Positions 16,550-24,960 of a stretch of DNA of 64,000 bases are shown here, piece after piece; positions within the stretch are counted from its first letter, which is position 1, and each line of letters starts with the position of its first letter. The position numbers and the translations under genes are program-made. Source of the stretch: JAKQIM01 sp029557965 (GTDB lineage Bacteria; Chloroflexota; Anaerolineae; Anaerolineales; UBA4823). The notes under the pieces are model-generated. The model was not told where the DNA came from. It saw only the letters and a list, made by a program, of their open reading frames with translations, and made no database searches. The DNA lies in the NCBI GenBank assembly GCA_035341015.1, contig DAOQUL010000008.1, forward strand, positions 27,598 to 91,597. Direction: 5' to 3'.

Positions 16550-19500
16550 TCAACGCAGGGGGATATCTGCGGTGATGGGTAAGAGAATATGGAAAATGCT
16601 GCCGGGGCAGCGTTCTTCATCCTGGCATTCACTTTCCACCCAGATGCGCCCGTGATGGGCCGCTACGATGCCGCGCGCAATCGCCAGCCCCAGGCCAGGG
16701 CCGCCGCCCTTGAACTTGGTATCGCCTGAAGAGTGAACTTCTACCGCGCCGGTCTGGTAGAACTTATCAAAGATCAGTTCCTGGTGCTCTTGATCGATGC
16801 CGATGCCGTTATCTTGGATCTGGATATCTACGCAAGAGCCCAGTTCTTTGTCCTGCACCACCAGCCCGCGCGCCACGATGCGTCCCCCATCGGGGGTATA
16901 TTTGATGGCATTGCCGATCACGTTTTGCAGCACCTTGAGGATCAGGGTGGGGTCGGCATGGATCAGTGGTACGCTTTCCAGGTTTTCCAATTCCAGGGTC
17001 AGGCTGCGTTCTTTCAAGGCGGGGGTAATATCTGCTTGGATGCGCTTGAGGGTCACGCCGATCGACATGATCTCGGGCCGCATGTCCAATACCTGGCTGT
17101 CGATGCGCGCCACGTCGAGCATGCTGTTGACGATGGTGTGCAGGCGGTCGATGCCTTTCAGCACGCCCTTGACCGCTTCGGTCAGGTACTGGCTGTTCTT
17201 GACGGCGGGGTCGTTGGTGAACATGCCCAGGTAGCCTTTCATCACCGTCAGCGGGGTGCGCAGCTCATGCGCGGCTACGTTGATGAAGACAGTCTTGTTC
17301 TTATCCAGCTTTTCAAGCGTTTTATAGGCCACATTCAGCTCATCGGTGCGCTGGATAACCATTTCTTCAAGCTGCTCGTTGAAGCGTGTGATCTCGTTAT
17401 ACAGGCCGGCGTTCTCGAGGGCGATGGCGGCCTGCAGGGCAAAGGTGGAGGCCATCACATCATCGTCCTGGCTGAAGGCGCGCACATCCTTGCGCGTCAG
17501 CGAGAGCATGCCGATGACATGGTCTTTAGAGAAGAGCGGCACGCCCATCCACGAATGGTTGAGCGGCAGCCAATCTTGTTGTTTCCAGCCTGAGATGCGG
17601 GTCACGTCATCGATGATGACCGGGCGGCCCGCTGCCACTACCTGTTGGAAGACGTCGCCTTCGCGGATATCGACCAGCAGGTCGCGGGCGCGCTCGTCTT
17701 TGGGGAAGCCGCGCTGTGCCACAATGCGCAGCACATCGCCCTCTTGCAGCAAGAGTGAACTGCGCTCGTAGGGCACCACCAGGGCCAACTGCTCTAACAC
17801 ATATCCGGGCACCTCGTGCAGCTTGAGGCTGCTGGAGAGCTTGCGCCCGGCCTGCACCAAGATCTCTGCCACCTGGCGGCGCTCTTGCTCAGCCTGGTAC
17901 ATGTGAGCGCCCTCGATGGCGGTGGCAGCCTGGGTTGCCAGCGACATGAGCAGGTCAACATCGTGCTGTTCAAACTGGCGCTGGTCGATGCGGTTGATGG
18001 CTGTGACCGTGCCGATGACCTGGTCTTTGGTCTTGAGCGGCACCACAATGACCGACCCTGTGCCGGCGCGGCGCCGTTTTTCGGCGGTCTCGGGCGGCTC
18101 AATGCCGTCGTCGGCACTGCGCGAGAGCACCGGTTGGCCGGCTTCAAAGACTTTGCCGCTGATGCCGCTTCTCAACTCTTGATAGGTGGTGTCTAGATCG
18201 TCGCTGATGTGGCCGTTGTGCACCGAGAGCAGTACCTTCTCTTGGGTGTGGTCTACCAAAAAGACCAGCACCCGGTCGGCCTGCACCAGCCCGGTGAAGT
18301 GATTGGTGAGCTTCTGGCAGATCTCAGCCACTTCGGTAGCGCCCAAGATGGCGCGTGCCGCCCGGAAGAGGCCGTCGGTTTCAGCCAGGGCCTGCTGGGC
18401 ACGCTGGGCAGCCGTCTCGGCGGTTTTCTTGGCAATATCCAGCTCAATGGCGTGCTGTTCAGAGCGCACCAGAAGCCGCCCGATCTCTTGCATGGCCTGC
18501 TCACGTTCTTTGACCAGCAGGGCGCGGTAGATGGCACTGCTGAGCAGGTTGCTCAGGCGGATGTACACTTCCCATTCGCTTGGGCCGACCTCGGTCCATA
18601 AAAAGCCCATCGGCGACCCGGCAAAGCTTTGCAGGGTGATGACCGCGCTGTAACGGCGCGCTTGCGGCAGGCAGTTGGCGGGCGCCATCTGGCGGGCGGG
18701 GAAGGATGGTAGATCGTTGGGGTTGAGATCTGGCTGGGCGGCATCGTAGGCTAAGAAGAGGCGCGCCTGCGGGTCACGGCGCAGCAAAGAGGGTGAGGCG
18801 CTCAGGTCCGTGGGGTCGAAGAGGGCCAGGTGACAGTGCTGAATGCCCAGGGCCGGGAAGTGTTGCGTGGCGGCGCCGGCCATCTCGCGCATGCTGGGCA
18901 GGGTTGCCAGGGTGTGACCCAGGCTTTGTAACAGCGCTTCTTGCTGTTCCACTTCCAGGCGCTGGTAGGCCTGCTCGCGTTGGGCCACCTCGCCCACCAG
19001 GATGCGGGCTTGCTCTAACAGGTTTTCGGCCCGCAGCATGGCGCGGCGGTCGGGCAGGTAGGGTAACACCTGGCGGCGGAATTCGGATAAGAAGCCGTGC
19101 CAGAAATTGGTATCTCGGTTGGCCACCGGCAGGCGCTGTACTGCCAGCAGGGCCTGGGCAATGGTCTTGGGGAAATCATCTTGGGTCTTGCCGCCCATAT
19201 CGCTTAAGAAGCAGTCCCACAAGTCCGCCAGCGTAGCGGTCACGCGCCGCCGGTCGGCGGCTGAGGCGGCCAACATGTCATCCATGAAGACCTGGTTCAA
19301 TTCTTCGAGAGCGCTTTTGCGCTGGGCTTTAAGCGCTGCCAGGGGGGGCTGCCCCGCGGGCAGGGTGACCGTCTCGGCGATCAGCGTCAGATCGTCGCAG
19401 GCCACCTGGCGCAGGGCCTGGGGCAGGCAGCCGCAAGACCAGCGCGTGACCAGCTCGGTGGGCATGACGATCTGTTTGGGGGTGGTCTCGCCGCGGATGA

Positions 19501-20305
19501 GCTGCATCAGCATGGCAATGGCCTGTTTGCCCGAGGAATAGAAGGGCTGGCGCACCGTGGTGAGCGGTACGCCCAGCACCTGGGCTTCTAGCACATCATC
19601 GAAGCCCACCAGGGCCACCTCGGTGGGCACCTGCAGGCCGCATTCTTGCAGGCCATCTAGGGCGCCAAAGGCCATGCGGTCATTGGCGGCGGCTACAGCA
19701 TCGAACTTGACCTGGCGTTCTTCCAGCAGGGTGTGTACGGCGGCTCGCCCGCTGTCTAAGTTGAAATCGCCGGCCACCACAAGCTGGGGATCGAAAAGCA
19801 GGCTGTGTGCCTTCAGGGTGTCAAGATACGCCTGGTAGCGCTGTTCGGCTTCGATCTGCCCCTCGGGCCCGCGAATGAAGGCAATGCGCTGGCGGCCGTG
19901 TTCTTGGATCAGGTGTTCCACCGCCAGGCACATGCCGTTGTAGCTGTCTGATAAGATGGCGGGGATATCGCCGGCTGCCATCGAGATGGTCAGCATGGGG
20001 CGGGGTGCAAAGCGCTGGCAGAATTGCAGGACGGTTTCTTCTTCAACCCCGTGGCCAATATCGGCAAAGAAGATCAGGCCGTCGAGCTGCTGCGGGTCGA
20101 TCAGGTCATACAGCGAAAGATCGCCACTGTCTTCGGGCTTGAGCGAACCACCGGCGAAGACGAGCAGGTTGACATCCATCTCTTGGGCGGCAGCGGTCAG
20201 CCCGGCCATCAGTTCTTTGCCCCAGGCCCGCCCAATACGCGCAATCAACAGACCGATATTCGGCCGGCTGCTGCGCTTGCGAGAAGAGCGGGGTCGAGTG
20301 GGCAT
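16550..20305 (-). CDS. hybrid sensor: LacI-type ligand-binding domain, two GAF domains and histidine kinase
   Basis: A 1251-residue protein with no signal peptide or transmembrane helix, so apparently cytoplasmic. Residues about 14-295 are a LacI/periplasmic-binding-type domain (RPNIGLLIARIG, IAFIRGPEGQ, AVAAANDRMAFGALDGLQ, VALVGFDD) without the usual helix-turn-helix. A helical linker and a degenerate region follow, then two GAF domains (about 670-820 and 830-980), a coiled coil, a HisKA domain with H1013 in AAHELRTPLTV, and an HATPase domain with NVIGNAIKYTPDGG, DNGIGID and GGGPGLGLAIARG. It should autophosphorylate in response to a small ligand and to GAF signals. No response regulator is adjacent. 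The DUF493 gene follows. Confidence 0.93.
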   Translation of the reverse strand: MPTRPRSSRKRSSRPNIGLLIARIGRAWGKELMAGLTAAAQEMDVNLLVFAGGSLKPEDSGDLSLYDLIDPQQLDGLIFFADIGHGVEEETVLQFCQRFAPRPMLTISMAAGDIPAILSDSYNGMCLAVEHLIQEHGRQRIAFIRGPEGQIEAEQRYQAYLDTLKAHSLLFDPQLVVAGDFNLDSGRAAVHTLLEERQVKFDAVAAANDRMAFGALDGLQECGLQVPTEVALVGFDDVLEAQVLGVPLTTVRQPFYSSGKQAIAMLMQLIRGETTPKQIVMPTELVTRWSCGCLPQALRQVACDDLTLIAETVTLPAGQPPLAALKAQRKSALEELNQVFMDDMLAASAADRRRVTATLADLWDCFLSDMGGKTQDDFPKTIAQALLAVQRLPVANRDTNFWHGFLSEFRRQVLPYLPDRRAMLRAENLLEQARILVGEVAQREQAYQRLEVEQQEALLQSLGHTLATLPSMREMAGAATQHFPALGIQHCHLALFDPTDLSASPSLLRRDPQARLFLAYDAAQPDLNPNDLPSFPARQMAPANCLPQARRYSAVITLQSFAGSPMGFLWTEVGPSEWEVYIRLSNLLSSAIYRALLVKEREQAMQEIGRLLVRSEQHAIELDIAKKTAETAAQRAQQALAETDGLFRAARAILGATEVAEICQKLTNHFTGLVQADRVLVFLVDHTQEKVLLSVHNGHISDDLDTTYQELRSGISGKVFEAGQPVLSRSADDGIEPPETAEKRRRAGTGSVIVVPLKTKDQVIGTVTAINRIDQRQFEQHDVDLLMSLATQAATAIEGAHMYQAEQERRQVAEILVQAGRKLSSSLKLHEVPGYVLEQLALVVPYERSSLLLQEGDVLRIVAQRGFPKDERARDLLVDIREGDVFQQVVAAGRPVIIDDVTRISGWKQQDWLPLNHSWMGVPLFSKDHVIGMLSLTRKDVRAFSQDDDVMASTFALQAAIALENAGLYNEITRFNEQLEEMVIQRTDELNVAYKTLEKLDKNKTVFINVAAHELRTPLTVMKGYLGMFTNDPAVKNSQYLTEAVKGVLKGIDRLHTIVNSMLDVARIDSQVLDMRPEIMSIGVTLKRIQADITPALKERSLTLELENLESVPLIHADPTLILKVLQNVIGNAIKYTPDGGRIVARGLVVQDKELGSCVDIQIQDNGIGIDQEHQELIFDKFYQTGAVEVHSSGDTKFKGGGPGLGLAIARGIVAAHHGRIWVESECQDEERCPGSIFHILLPITADIPLR

Positions 20306-20334
20306 AGGATGTTTATCGAATCAGCCTGACTACT

Positions 20335-20363
20335 ATTGTAAGCACAAATGCGCAAAATGCCAA
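20335..20363 (-). promoter_or_regulatory. promoter of the LacI-domain histidine kinase
   Basis: On the minus strand TTGGCA (20363-20358) and TACAAT (20340-20335) are 17 bases apart; predicted start near 20328, a leader of about 23 bases without a clear ribosome-binding site. Confidence 0.6.
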
Positions 20364-20399
20364 TGTGTCAAAGGGCCCTGTGGCATACACAAATGTAAG

Positions 20400-21314
20400 T
20401 TAGGGCGTCCCGTCCCAACCTGCCAGGCGGGCCGAAAGCCACCAGAAGGCCTGGCCTTTGAGGTAACAGTTGAGCGAATGTGAATGGGCGCAGCTAAAAG
20501 CCGGGTCTGGGCAGTAGCCGGGGTGTGTGCTGCACCAATTGGCGCACCAGGGGCAGCTATCATTGGGGATGCCGCTGTAGGGGGTGCCGTCTGGCAGCCA
20601 GCTTTCGATATCGGCGAAATCATAGAGCACCTTATCGTTGTCGAGCACAAATTGGCGCACCATGTCGTTGTTGCGGTTGAGTGTCTCGTAACTGCTGGCG
20701 TCAGTGTGCCCGGTCATGTAGACGAAGCGCACGCTGGGATATTCGCTCTCGAGCTGGAGCATCATATCCAGGTAGCCCTGAACTTGCTGCACGCTCAGCC
20801 ACGACATCTCACCGCACCAGGACCACATGAAAGCAGTCGCCTCGGGTGAGTTATTCAACAAGCCGCGTGCCCAATCCAGATATTCCGCGGCATTCCAACT
20901 GAAGCCAGAATAGCCCATGCGCAAGAAGGGCGGGTCGCCGGGCTCGGGCAGGCTGTACCATCGCATTCGGAAATTGTATGCGGGCGGGTTGACGTAAGTG
21001 CTCAAATATCCTGCCCCTTCGTAAATCTGTTGGCCGTGCGAGGTAGAGCCGTAAGCCCAAACCACGTTCTGCTTGGCGGCTTCGATCCATTGGGTGGGGA
21101 TGAGGCTGATATCGCGGTGGTTATGGTCCACCACAATGGCGGCCTCGGGCTGGGGAGATTGTTCGACGACATAGGGCAGGTAGAACTGCTCTGCCAGGGG
21201 GCGGGCGGTGGCAGGGCGGGGCTCTCCGACGAGCACCTGGCAGATGAGTGCCAATAAGATGGGAAACAGAACCAGGGTGTAAAATTTCTTACGAGATAAT
21301 GGGGTATTATTCAT
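20400..21314 (-). CDS. secreted protein of unknown function, possibly SGNH-hydrolase-like
   Basis: The 304-residue product has a signal peptide (RKKFYTLVLFPILLALICQVLVG) with a likely cleavage before residue 40. The mature part contains WAYGSTSHGQQI, a possible nucleophile loop (GSTSHG), then VYMTGHTD and a C-terminal block with six cysteines in a short stretch (CPWCANWCSTHPGYC and CAHSHSLNC) and the ending KGQAFWWLSARLAGWDG. The Ser, Asp and late His pattern would suit an SGNH/GDSL-type esterase, but I cannot assign the catalytic residues firmly. The cysteines could form disulfides or bind metal. It is the last gene of a three-gene set; its start lies 6 bases after the Mut7-C stop. Confidence 0.7.
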   Translation of the reverse strand: MNNTPLSRKKFYTLVLFPILLALICQVLVGEPRPATARPLAEQFYLPYVVEQSPQPEAAIVVDHNHRDISLIPTQWIEAAKQNVVWAYGSTSHGQQIYEGAGYLSTYVNPPAYNFRMRWYSLPEPGDPPFLRMGYSGFSWNAAEYLDWARGLLNNSPEATAFMWSWCGEMSWLSVQQVQGYLDMMLQLESEYPSVRFVYMTGHTDASSYETLNRNNDMVRQFVLDNDKVLYDFADIESWLPDGTPYSGIPNDSCPWCANWCSTHPGYCPDPAFSCAHSHSLNCYLKGQAFWWLSARLAGWDGTP

Positions 21315-21320
21315 AATATT

Positions 21321-22091
21321 TTACCTTTCGTCTTGCTCGGGCTTGCCTTTTTTGATCAGTTCTTGGATCATCCCCAACATATGCTCATAGTGTGAACCCT
21401 TCCAGTATACCTGATTACAGGCCGGGCACAAGTGAAATTCATCAAAATATTGCCTGGTCAGCGGTTCCAGGCGTTCTAATACCTCGGCCTTGGGCACGGG
21501 CCGCAGGGGATGGTTACAGCGCAGGCAGCGCTGAAAGGGGCTGGCCTGGCAGGGCAGGTCGTAGCGCAGCACCACCTCTGCCAACTGGCGCGGCGGGTCT
21601 TTGTGGCGCACGCAGTACCCATACAGCACACTTTTGCGCATCAGCAGGCGGCGGTCACGCGTCAGCAAAATGCGCCCCTCACTGCTGGCAACCTGCGCCA
21701 GTTCTTCATCCTGGTAATCGTTGCGGTACAGGCTGTCGCAGCCCAGCATGCGCAGGTAAATTGCCAGCCGTCCCAGGTGGTTGTCGAGCACAAAACGCGC
21801 CCCGCCTGCCGGCAAAGGCGCCCGCCCGTAAGGGTACACGTCCAGCCTGTCGCCGTCCTTCAGCGCCAACCCCGCTGCCGCCAGGAACAGATCTGCCGCC
21901 GGCTGCCCGTTGAGGCACATCTGACCGACTTCGGTATGAGGAATGCCCAGGGCTTCTACCAGGTGTTTGATCGACTGGTGTGGGGCGCAAACCATCTGCA
22001 CCTGCCCACTGCGCTGCGCGGCGGGCAGCAGATCTTCCAATCCATTGTGGAAATGGAAGCGCAAGTTGATCTGCGCGGCAGGCTGGTTCAC
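21321..22091 (-). CDS. Mut7-C RNase-domain protein with N-terminal ubiquitin-like domain
   Basis: A 256-residue protein with the bacterial Mut7-C architecture. Residues about 1-95 form a ubiquitin/ThiS-like beta-grasp domain ending in LKDGDRLDVYPYG. Residues 98-180 are the PIN-like Mut7-C nuclease core, with acidic positions in RFVLDNHLGRLAIYLRMLG and ILLTRDRRLL. The C-terminus carries a zinc ribbon (CLRC...CPAC). The domain is named from C. elegans MUT-7 and is thought to be an RNase, perhaps in toxin or RNA-decay roles; activity is rarely tested. It sits 7 bases after the PNPOx-like gene and is probably cotranscribed with it. Confidence 0.88.
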   Translation of the reverse strand: MNQPAAQINLRFHFHNGLEDLLPAAQRSGQVQMVCAPHQSIKHLVEALGIPHTEVGQMCLNGQPAADLFLAAAGLALKDGDRLDVYPYGRAPLPAGGARFVLDNHLGRLAIYLRMLGCDSLYRNDYQDEELAQVASSEGRILLTRDRRLLMRKSVLYGYCVRHKDPPRQLAEVVLRYDLPCQASPFQRCLRCNHPLRPVPKAEVLERLEPLTRQYFDEFHLCPACNQVYWKGSHYEHMLGMIQELIKKGKPEQDER

Positions 22092-22098
22092 GGGAGGG

Positions 22099-22539
22099 TT
22101 ACCAGGCCCGGGTCATCTCCGGCGTGAGCTTCACCAGGCGGTTCTCAGGGTCGCGCGACCAGGACTGCGGCTCTTGGCCGAGCACGCCCTGTGGGCCCAT
22201 GTAGCGGGTGTAGATTTCAATCGATTTCTCTCGCACCAGCTCGCGCGGCGTTTCAATCACTTCGGCGCTGCCTTCCATCAACACGGCTTCCAGCTTGCCC
22301 GGTTCTTTGCCCGGCTCTTTGGCCTCGATCAGTACGGCGCAGCGGGGGTTGCGCAGCAGCTCTTTCAGCTTGCGGGTGCTCTCAAATGCGCTGATCCAGA
22401 TGCTGGTGCCATCCCACAAGAACCACACCGGCACCACGTGCGGCTGGAGAGTGCGCGGGTCGGCGGTAGCCAACCTTGCCAGCACTGCCTCGCCAAGCAG
22501 GGCATGGATCAGGGCAGGGTCGGTAGTTTTTGGGGGCAT
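22099..22539 (-). CDS. pyridoxamine 5'-phosphate oxidase-like flavin-binding protein
   Basis: A 146-residue split-barrel protein of the PNPOx-like/F420-or FMN-binding superfamily. LARLATADPRTLQPHVVPVWFLWDGTSIWI is the typical first half (shown: VVPVWFLWDGTSIWI); ESTRKLKELLRNPRCAVLIE follows. These small proteins bind FMN, F420 or heme, and the true substrate is unknown. The start at 22539 is supported by AAGGAGG 8 bases upstream. It leads a minus-strand set with the Mut7-C and secreted-protein genes and is divergent from the membrane glycosyltransferase cluster. Confidence 0.85.
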   Translation of the reverse strand: MPPKTTDPALIHALLGEAVLARLATADPRTLQPHVVPVWFLWDGTSIWISAFESTRKLKELLRNPRCAVLIEAKEPGKEPGKLEAVLMEGSAEVIETPRELVREKSIEIYTRYMGPQGVLGQEPQSWSRDPENRLVKLTPEMTRAW

Positions 22540-22643
22540 AAAATCCTCCTTAAGGATGGTTATTGAGTGTAAATGAAGAAGCTCGGCAGGATAAAGCGGG
22601 CCAAACCCCAATTCATCCTGCGCGCGCCAGCACATTTTTCTAC

Positions 22644-22652
22644 AGTATAGCA
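22644..22652 (-). promoter_or_regulatory. extended -10 promoter of the PNPOx-like operon
   Basis: TGCTATACT on the minus strand (22652-22644) is a TGn-extended -10 box. No convincing -35 is seen. It lies back to back with the plus-strand promoter at 22661-22669. Confidence 0.5.
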
Positions 22653-22660
22653 CAGCCTCA

Positions 22661-22669
22661 TGCTATAAT
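22661..22669 (+). promoter_or_regulatory. extended -10 promoter of the membrane glycosyltransferase cluster
   Basis: TGCTATAAT ends 10 bases before the ATG at 22680, so transcription should begin within about four bases of the start codon. No -35 match is seen, as expected for an extended -10 promoter. Confidence 0.6.
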
Positions 22670-22679
22670 CATGTGCGCT

Positions 22680-24929
22680 ATGAATGAAGAACCAACTGTC
22701 CTCGACTACGTAAAATCGCTGCTGAGCGGTAAACCGCTGCCCATCCCTGAAGAACCCACACCAGAATTCCTCCCGGAACCTGTGCAACCTGCCGGCGAGG
22801 TGCGCTCTGAAGAGCCTGCCCCCGCGCCGGGTGAGCCGCTGCTTGATGCGGCTGCCTCTTCGCCTGAACCCAGCCAGCCTCGCTCCACCGGCCAGCCTGT
22901 TGCTCCCCAGGCGTTCCCCTGGCATGCCCTGGTGGCCCTGGCCCTGGCGTTGGTGGCCCAACTCTCTCTTGAGCCGCGCCCCAACCGCACCTGGATCTTG
23001 GGGGCTTTCTTGTACTTCATTGCGGGGGCCTGGGTGCTGTGGGCCGGTCACCGCGGAGAATGGGCCCTGGGTGCCGCAGCCACGCCTGAGGCGGCTTTGC
23101 CCACAGAAGAAAGCGCCCAGCCAGAGCAATCCCAGCCCTGGTACAAGGTGCGCACCGAGGCGGTCTTTGCCGCGCTGGTGCTCATCCCCCTGGCCTTCGT
23201 CATGTTGGGCGGTAACCGCTTCACCAGCTTGAATTTGATCCTGTGGCTGCTGGCGGTTGCCAGCGTGGTGTGGGCCTTTTGGCTGGGCGGGACACCCGTG
23301 CGAGATTGGGGCGCTGGCGTGCGCGCGGCCCTGCGCCTGCCCTGGAAGTTCTCCTTCACCGGCTGGAGCCTGGCGGTGGTATTGGTGCTGGCCCTGGTGG
23401 TCTTCTTCCGCACTTACCAATTGGTGCAAACCCCGCCCGAGATGGTCAGCGACCAGGCTGAGAAGCTGTTGGATGTGTGGGATGTGCTCCACGGGCAGAC
23501 CAGCATCTTCTTCCCGCGCAATACCGGGCGCGAGGCCTTCCAGATGTACCTGACCGCGGCGGTAATCAAGCTCTTTGGCACCGGCTTCTCTTTCCTCAGC
23601 CTGAAGATTGGCACCGTGCTCTGCGGCCTGTTGACCCTGCCCTTCATTTACGGTCTGGGCAAAGAATTAGGCGGGCGGCGGGCGGGCCTGTTTGCCCTGG
23701 CATTGGCCGGGGTGGCTTATTGGCCCAACGTCATCTCGCGCGTCGGCCTGCGTTTTACCCTGTATGCATTCTTCACCGCACCGGTGCTGTACTACCTGCT
23801 GCGCGGCCTGCGCGCTCGCAGCCGCAACGATCTGATCCTGGCAGGCATCTGGCTGGGGTTGGGCCTGCACGGTTACAGCCCCTTCCGCATCGTGCCGTTT
23901 GTGGTTGTGGCGGCCTTTGTGATTTACCTGCTGCACTGCCGCTCGAAAAACGACCGCCAGCAGGCCGCCTGGTGGCTGGCGATGCTGGCCCTGGTTTCGC
24001 TGCTTGTTTTCTTGCCGCTCTTGCGCTATGCCTTAGAAAACCCCGAGATGTTCTCGTACCGCGCCCTGACGCGCCTGGGTTCGCTCGAACAGCCCCTGCC
24101 GGGGCCGGCCTGGCTGATCTTTTTGAAGAACCTGTGGAATGCCCTGGTGATGTTTGCCTGGGATAACGGCGAGGTGTGGGTGGTCTCGGTGACACACCGC
24201 CCCGCCCTTGAGCTGGTTTCAGCGGTGCTCTTCCACCTGGGCCTGTTGTTGGTGCTCTTGCGCTACCTGCGCCGCCGCGATTGGCGCGATCTCTTCATCC
24301 TGCTTTCGATCCCCATGCTGCTCTTGCCTTCTATCATGGCGCTGGCTTTCCCTGCCGAGAATCCCATCCTCAACCGCACCTCTGGTGCGTTGGTGCCGGT
24401 CTTTGTCATCGTGGGCCTGGCATTGGATGGCCTGCTTAACGGCCTGCAGAAGGCCCTGCCCGCCTGGGGCAGCCGGCTTGGCTGGGGCCTGGCGGTCTTG
24501 CTGATCGGCTGGTCATCGCTGAACAATTATGACCTGGTTTTTAACCAGTACCAGCGCGCCTACGAGCTTTCTTCGTGGAATACCAGCGAGATGGGCGAGG
24601 TGGTGCGCGATTTTGGTGCCATGACCGGCAGTACTGATACGGCCTGGGTGGTGGCTTATCCCTACTGGGTGGATACGCGCCTGGTGGGCATGAGCGCGGG
24701 CCTGACGACGCGCGATATGGCGATCTGGCCTGAGCACTTCGTCGACACGCTGGCAGACCCGCGTCCCAAGCTCTTCCTGGTCAAAAATGACGATGTCAAC
24801 TCGCTGAGCCTCTTGCAAGAGCTATACCCGCAGGGCTCGTGGACGCTCTTTGATTCACGGGTGGATAAAGATTTCTTTATCTTTTTTGTGCCGCCGGCGT
24901 CTGCAATTCCGGTGAACGCGCTGCCCTAA
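22680..24929 (+). CDS. polytopic PMT/GT39-like glycosyltransferase
   Basis: A 749-residue membrane protein. Residues 1-75 are a Pro/Glu-rich cytoplasmic leader; about 12-13 transmembrane helices follow, and the last 120 residues are soluble. The first large loop has the acidic residues expected for a GT-C enzyme (PPEMVSDQAEKLLDVWDVL), and the FFPRNTGREAFQMYLTA segment with the LGRRAGLFALALAG-like region is typical of dolichyl-phosphate-mannose transferases (PMT_2/GT39). Donor and acceptor are unknown. The start at 22680 follows an extended -10 box and has no ribosome-binding site; the frame is open back to 22563. It heads a cluster of four such genes. Confidence 0.85.
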   Translation: MNEEPTVLDYVKSLLSGKPLPIPEEPTPEFLPEPVQPAGEVRSEEPAPAPGEPLLDAAASSPEPSQPRSTGQPVAPQAFPWHALVALALALVAQLSLEPRPNRTWILGAFLYFIAGAWVLWAGHRGEWALGAAATPEAALPTEESAQPEQSQPWYKVRTEAVFAALVLIPLAFVMLGGNRFTSLNLILWLLAVASVVWAFWLGGTPVRDWGAGVRAALRLPWKFSFTGWSLAVVLVLALVVFFRTYQLVQTPPEMVSDQAEKLLDVWDVLHGQTSIFFPRNTGREAFQMYLTAAVIKLFGTGFSFLSLKIGTVLCGLLTLPFIYGLGKELGGRRAGLFALALAGVAYWPNVISRVGLRFTLYAFFTAPVLYYLLRGLRARSRNDLILAGIWLGLGLHGYSPFRIVPFVVVAAFVIYLLHCRSKNDRQQAAWWLAMLALVSLLVFLPLLRYALENPEMFSYRALTRLGSLEQPLPGPAWLIFLKNLWNALVMFAWDNGEVWVVSVTHRPALELVSAVLFHLGLLLVLLRYLRRRDWRDLFILLSIPMLLLPSIMALAFPAENPILNRTSGALVPVFVIVGLALDGLLNGLQKALPAWGSRLGWGLAVLLIGWSSLNNYDLVFNQYQRAYELSSWNTSEMGEVVRDFGAMTGSTDTAWVVAYPYWVDTRLVGMSAGLTTRDMAIWPEHFVDTLADPRPKLFLVKNDDVNSLSLLQELYPQGSWTLFDSRVDKDFFIFFVPPASAIPVNALP

Positions 24930-24937
24930 TCTCAACT

Positions 24938-24948
24938 TGATATAGAAT
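24938..24948 (+). promoter_or_regulatory. possible extended -10 box before the 1844-residue gene
   Basis: TGATATAGAAT ends 12 bases before the ATG at 24961; no Shine-Dalgarno lies between. This may be an internal promoter giving a short or absent leader. Confidence 0.35.
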
Positions 24949-24960
24949 GTTTGCAAGCTT

